A DNA stretch of 64,000 nt, taken from assembly GCA_902566315.1 (NCBI GenBank), contig CACFIL010000003.1:20654-84653 (forward strand), given 5' to 3'. The notes under the pieces were generated by a model. The model saw only the letters and a program-made list of their open reading frames with translations. It did not search any database and was not told the DNA's origin. Positions 59,868-64,000 of the stretch are shown here, piece after piece; the first letter of the stretch is position 1, and each line of letters starts with the position of its first letter. A program made the translations under genes and the position numbers. Source of the stretch: an uncultured Pelagibacteraceae bacterium (GTDB lineage Bacteria; Pseudomonadota; Alphaproteobacteria; Pelagibacterales; Pelagibacteraceae).

Positions 59868-60920
59868 ATGGACTCCGAAAGTAAGATTACAGCACGTTAT
59901 TTGAGAATTTTAAGCTACTCTGTATTAGCTTTTACTCTAGCATTTTTAATAAATAATATTCTTACAGTTTGGGTCGACTGGCCAGGAGTAAAAAAAATTT
60001 TTTCTCATTACGAATTATTTGGTTTTAAACAAAAAGCTCTTCAAGGATCAGAATTAAATTATGGTTATTTGCAAATTGGAATTTATTTGATTTGTATTGC
60101 TGGGGTTATTTTATACGTTTTTAAAACATATTCTCAGACACTGGAACATGATTCAGAAATATTATCAAAATTTTCTGCATATTTAGTTAGATCATCTTTT
60201 TGGGCTGTATTTCTAGTTGGTGTTGCTGATTTTATAATTTCATTCATGGTTGTGGAAAGACTATGGGAAGCTATTTTTAATCCTGAGGTTAAAGCTTTTA
60301 TGGTTAAAGCTCCTGAAAGAATTACATTTATACATTTTCCAATTATTTTAGGATCTTTCATAATTGGATATTTTACAAAATCGGTTGGATTTATTTGGCT
60401 TGCAGTTCTAGTCGTGCTAAGTGAATTTGTAATAGTACTATCAAGATTTATATTTTCTTATGAGCAAGCTTTTCAGGGAGACCTTGTGAGATTTTGGTAT
60501 GCAGCGCTATATCTATTTGCAAGTGCATATGCTCTAATTCATGAAGGTCACGTAAGAGTAGATGTTCTTTACTCTTCTTTTAGTGAAAGAAAAAAAGCAT
60601 GGACTAATTCGATAGGTTCAGCACTTCTTGGAGTACCACTTTGTTTAATAGTTATTTTTTATGGTTTAAACGGTAAGGCAAGCATTATTAATGGACCAGT
60701 AGTTGCTTTTGAAGTAACTCAACAAGGTTCTAATGGACTGTATCTACTTTATTTAATGGCAGTTTATTTAGCAGTTTTTGCAGTTACGATGTTATTACAA
60801 TTCACAAGTTATTTTATGAGTAGTAGTCACAAACTCCTTCAAAACGTGGAAGAAATGAATATTTCTAATGTCAATAAAGAAAATGACGTAAGTATTGAAA
60901 ATATAGAGAGCAGCAAATAA
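59868..60920 (+). CDS. TRAP transporter small permease DctQ family
   Basis: Hydrophobic helices, ALIHEGHVRVDVLYSSFSERKKAWTNSIGSALLGVPLC. Confidence 0.9.
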   Translation: MDSESKITARYLRILSYSVLAFTLAFLINNILTVWVDWPGVKKIFSHYELFGFKQKALQGSELNYGYLQIGIYLICIAGVILYVFKTYSQTLEHDSEILSKFSAYLVRSSFWAVFLVGVADFIISFMVVERLWEAIFNPEVKAFMVKAPERITFIHFPIILGSFIIGYFTKSVGFIWLAVLVVLSEFVIVLSRFIFSYEQAFQGDLVRFWYAALYLFASAYALIHEGHVRVDVLYSSFSERKKAWTNSIGSALLGVPLCLIVIFYGLNGKASIINGPVVAFEVTQQGSNGLYLLYLMAVYLAVFAVTMLLQFTSYFMSSSHKLLQNVEEMNISNVNKENDVSIENIESSK

Positions 60921-63571
60921 TGGAATTATTTTTTTTAGCTATACTAGTTTTAATAATGATTGCAGCACTAGCTTCAGGGTATCCAGTTGCCTTTGCTCTT
61001 CCTGGTTCAGCTATCATATCTATCGGTTTAGCCGCTTTTTTTGGTTATCTTTTTGCTGGAGATGTTGATGCTTATTTTGCTGTGGATGGTCCAACCGAAT
61101 GGCTTGTTGCTGGTATCACAAATTTTAGAAGTAATTACTGGGACGTCGAGACCGATACTTTAATTGCAATTCCCTTATTTATTTTTATGGGAATTATGCT
61201 TCAAAAATCAAAAATTGCTGAGGATTTATTAATAACTATGGGTCAATTATTTGGCCCAATTCCAGGAGGTTTAGGTATTTCGGTAATATTTGTTGGTGCA
61301 TTATTAGCTGCAACTACAGGTATTGTTGGAGCAACAGTCATTGCAATGGGATTAATTTCATTACCTACAATGTTAAACAACAATTATGACAGAAAACTTG
61401 CAAGTGGAATTGTTTGCTCATCTGGAACTCTAGGACAGATTATTCCTCCATCGATTGTATTGATTATCATAGCGGACCAATTAGCGAGCGCATCAGATGT
61501 TGCCAATAATATGAGGCAGAACGACTATAAAGCTTTAACAGGAGAATTTAACATGCCAGGTGAATTTAGAGTAGGTTCATCTAGTGCCGGTGACATGTTC
61601 CTTGGAGCACTTTTACCAGGATTAGTTCTTGTAGCTTTATATATGATCTATGTATTTTTCTATGCAAGAATAAAAAAAGGGGTTGCACCACCTGTTCCAT
61701 TTAAAGGTAATTTTGATTTCAAATTTTGGATGAGAGTTATTGTTATAATTATTCCTCCACTTGCATTAATTTTTGCTGTTTTAGGATCGATTCTTATGGG
61801 TATTGCAACTGTGAACCAAGCTGGTTCTATAGGAGCAATTGGAGCAACATTAATGGCGGGTTACCGTCTATTTCAAGGTAAGAAAAGTGCATTCTATCCA
61901 CTTATAATGATAATTGGATCATTAATACCCATTACTTTTTTTGCATCAAATTATGAACTTAACATAAAAAATATAGAAGAAAGAGATTTAGGAGCAATTT
62001 ATATAACTGGTATTTTTGTAATCACTTTAGTTTATGGAATAGCATGGAGTTTTTGGAGAACATATAAAACAGAAAATGTTCTTAAAGAAGTAGTAACTGA
62101 AACATGCGTTACAACTTCGATGGTATTTATTATTCTATTAGGTGCTGCCATGCTTACATCAGGATTTAGAGCATTTGGTGGTGAAGAATTAGTAAGAGAC
62201 TTCCTTCAAGATTTACCTGGCGGCTTTTGGACTCAGTTTGTAGTTGTCATGATTGTAATATTCTTACTTGGGTTCTTTTTAGATTTTATTGAAATCGCTG
62301 TTGTGGTTGTTCCAATAATTGCACCTATATTATTAGCTGAGACAGGAGCAAATGTCACAGCGGTCTGGTTAGGTGTTATGATTGGTGTTAATTTACAAAC
62401 CTCCTTTTTAACTCCCCCTTTTGGTTTTGCCTTATTTTATTTAAAAGGTGTTGCTCCAAAAGTGGTACAAACATTGGATATTTGGAAAGGTGTTGTTCCA
62501 TTTATAATTTTACAACTCATTGGCTTAGCAATTGTAGGTTCTTATCCAAGTCTTGTGAATTATCTTCCAAATAGAGTTTATCTGACTTCAAATGTTGCAC
62601 CTCCTCCTATGAATCCAAAACTTCAGTATTGTTTGCAAGAATATAAATTTGCAAAATATACAAACAACGCAGATGAAATAAAGAATAGCATAGATGATTT
62701 TGATTCAATAATACTTGCAAATTTACCAGCCGATAAGTTAAGTTATTTCCAACGTCATGTTGATAATTCAAATTATACATTTGAATTAGTTGATGATGTA
62801 AAAAGTGCCGAAGCTATTTACAATGATTATGCTGTTGACTATCGAGATTTGCATTTCAAAACAAGAAAAAAACAAAAGAAAATTTTTAAACTCAATAAAA
62901 AAATAGATAAATTTAAAGCTGAAATTAGAAATTTAGATGATGATGAGGTTTCTGAAAAAAATAAAATTGAACAAAGAATTGAGAACACAAAACTTGAAAT
63001 TGATGAAATAGCAAACTCAATTTCTAAAGATTGGAAATCTAAAAATGATGAATTTAACAAGATTAATAAAGCAAAAAACTTAGCAGTAAAAAAATATCGT
63101 AAAACTGCAGACAATGCATACGATGATTTAATGTTGATAAAATTATTCATTTTAGATGCTGAAAAATTTGAAGAATTAAATGAAGACATTCAAATTCTTA
63201 AATCTAAAATTGATAATAGAGGCTATTTAGATGCTATTGATCATATTGATAATATGTTTGATAAAGTAGGAGAGATTTCTGGATCAGACGAATTTGCAGA
63301 TAAATTAGATTATCTAATAACTATAATGGATGAAGATGAAAAAGATCCAGAACAAATTCAAAAAATAGCTAGTGATACTTATGCACATTTTGACCAAGAA
63401 GTAAGTTGGAGAAATGAATTTGACAAAAAATATATGGATAGAATAAATAATCACTTAACTGTATTAAGTGAAACTATTGGATTGAGGTTACAACAAAAAC
63501 TTACAAAAGAGCAAGCAATTTATGTTTCAAAATGTAATTCAGTACACAGAGATATTTCTCTCAATTTTTGA
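60920..63571 (+). CDS. TRAP transporter large permease DctM family with long charged C-terminal extension
   Basis: PLFIFMGIMLQKSKIAEDLLITMGQLFGPIPGGLGISVIFVGALLAATTGIVGATVIAMGLISLPTML...SSGTLGQIIPPSIVLII; Lys/Glu/Asp-rich tail after about residue 550. Confidence 0.93.
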   Translation: MELFFLAILVLIMIAALASGYPVAFALPGSAIISIGLAAFFGYLFAGDVDAYFAVDGPTEWLVAGITNFRSNYWDVETDTLIAIPLFIFMGIMLQKSKIAEDLLITMGQLFGPIPGGLGISVIFVGALLAATTGIVGATVIAMGLISLPTMLNNNYDRKLASGIVCSSGTLGQIIPPSIVLIIIADQLASASDVANNMRQNDYKALTGEFNMPGEFRVGSSSAGDMFLGALLPGLVLVALYMIYVFFYARIKKGVAPPVPFKGNFDFKFWMRVIVIIIPPLALIFAVLGSILMGIATVNQAGSIGAIGATLMAGYRLFQGKKSAFYPLIMIIGSLIPITFFASNYELNIKNIEERDLGAIYITGIFVITLVYGIAWSFWRTYKTENVLKEVVTETCVTTSMVFIILLGAAMLTSGFRAFGGEELVRDFLQDLPGGFWTQFVVVMIVIFLLGFFLDFIEIAVVVVPIIAPILLAETGANVTAVWLGVMIGVNLQTSFLTPPFGFALFYLKGVAPKVVQTLDIWKGVVPFIILQLIGLAIVGSYPSLVNYLPNRVYLTSNVAPPPMNPKLQYCLQEYKFAKYTNNADEIKNSIDDFDSIILANLPADKLSYFQRHVDNSNYTFELVDDVKSAEAIYNDYAVDYRDLHFKTRKKQKKIFKLNKKIDKFKAEIRNLDDDEVSEKNKIEQRIENTKLEIDEIANSISKDWKSKNDEFNKINKAKNLAVKKYRKTADNAYDDLMLIKLFILDAEKFEELNEDIQILKSKIDNRGYLDAIDHIDNMFDKVGEISGSDEFADKLDYLITIMDEDEKDPEQIQKIASDTYAHFDQEVSWRNEFDKKYMDRINNHLTVLSETIGLRLQQKLTKEQAIYVSKCNSVHRDISLNF

Positions 63572-64000
63572 TTAACTTGTAATCTGTTCAATTATATTTG
63601 TCCTTTGATATAAACTAAGTCTTTCTGCTTTGTCTTTTAATTTGTTATACTCAGTTTTTAATGTAAAGGTTTTTACATTAATTTTATTTCCAATTTCAAT
63701 TATTGATCCAATAATTGGATCTATTTCTAAAGGACGTTTTGCATGTAAGTCTTGCGTTGTCGAAGGTTTGTGACCAATAATAGAGACAGCAGCTTTAATT
63801 CTTTGATCGATTGAGACGTTAAATTTTACACCTATTTTCTCTCCTACTAACTGACATTCTTCCATCAATTTTCTAACGGTGTTTAATAATTCTGGGTCAT
63901 TACCAATTTCATCCAAAGTCTTATCATATAATGCGCTTACTATATTAAATGAGCAATTACCCCAGAGCTTTATCCATATTTCATCTCTTAGATTACTTTT
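63572..64000 (-). CDS. Ketopantoate reductase (ApbA/PanE) C-terminal part, truncated by window edge
   Basis: Frame stays open from the listed TTG (63916) to the window edge: KSNLRDEIWIKLWGNCSFNIVSALYDKTLDEIGNDPELLNTVRKLMEEC...RIKAAVSIIGHKPSTTQDLHAKRPLEIDPIIGSIIEIG. Confidence 0.85.
   Translation of the reverse strand, partial: KSNLRDEIWIKLWGNCSFNIVSALYDKTLDEIGNDPELLNTVRKLMEECQLVGEKIGVKFNVSIDQRIKAAVSIIGHKPSTTQDLHAKRPLEIDPIIGSIIEIGNKINVKTFTLKTEYNKLKDKAERLSLYQRTNIIEQITS

Noticed and set aside
1-64000. CRISPR array or classical defence system
   Set aside because: No regularly spaced repeats, Cas-like, restriction-modification or toxin-antitoxin proteins seen in the ORF list or intergenic DNA.

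Overview
AT-rich, densely packed alphaproteobacterial chromosome window. Protein families, AGA-dominated Arg codons and gene order suggest a SAR11/Pelagibacter-like genome; this is my inference and no search was run. Most of it is core metabolism: secB/fxsA, hslUV, a his gene cluster with an inserted polysaccharide-lyase-like gene, a malyl-CoA lyase plus malate-CoA-ligase-like trio, ftsK, purH, rpe, acs with a sodium:solute symporter pair, tsaD, hemCD, folD, argG, ccmCDEFGH, a 2-hydroxyacid/glyoxylate oxidoreductase cluster and a TRAP transporter. The main accessory region is about 16.6-22.4 kb. There, TPR / 2OG-Fe(II) oxygenase / TPR-sulfotransferase genes are followed by a ~1.6 kb mini-island. 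The island lies between a 46-bp partial copy of tRNA-Gly(GCC) and the intact tRNA-Gly. It carries one secreted beta-propeller gene with foreign-looking Arg codon usage, bracketed by 17-bp direct repeats, and a second sulfotransferase gene follows the intact tRNA. Other points worth a second look: a lipoprotein-type S8 subtilase with a probable C-terminal barrel, a TRAP large permease with a long charged/coiled-coil tail, an EF-hand-like loop inside the symporter, a photolyase FAD-domain protein with no N-terminal antenna domain, and a small conserved-looking ORF with no canonical start codon.
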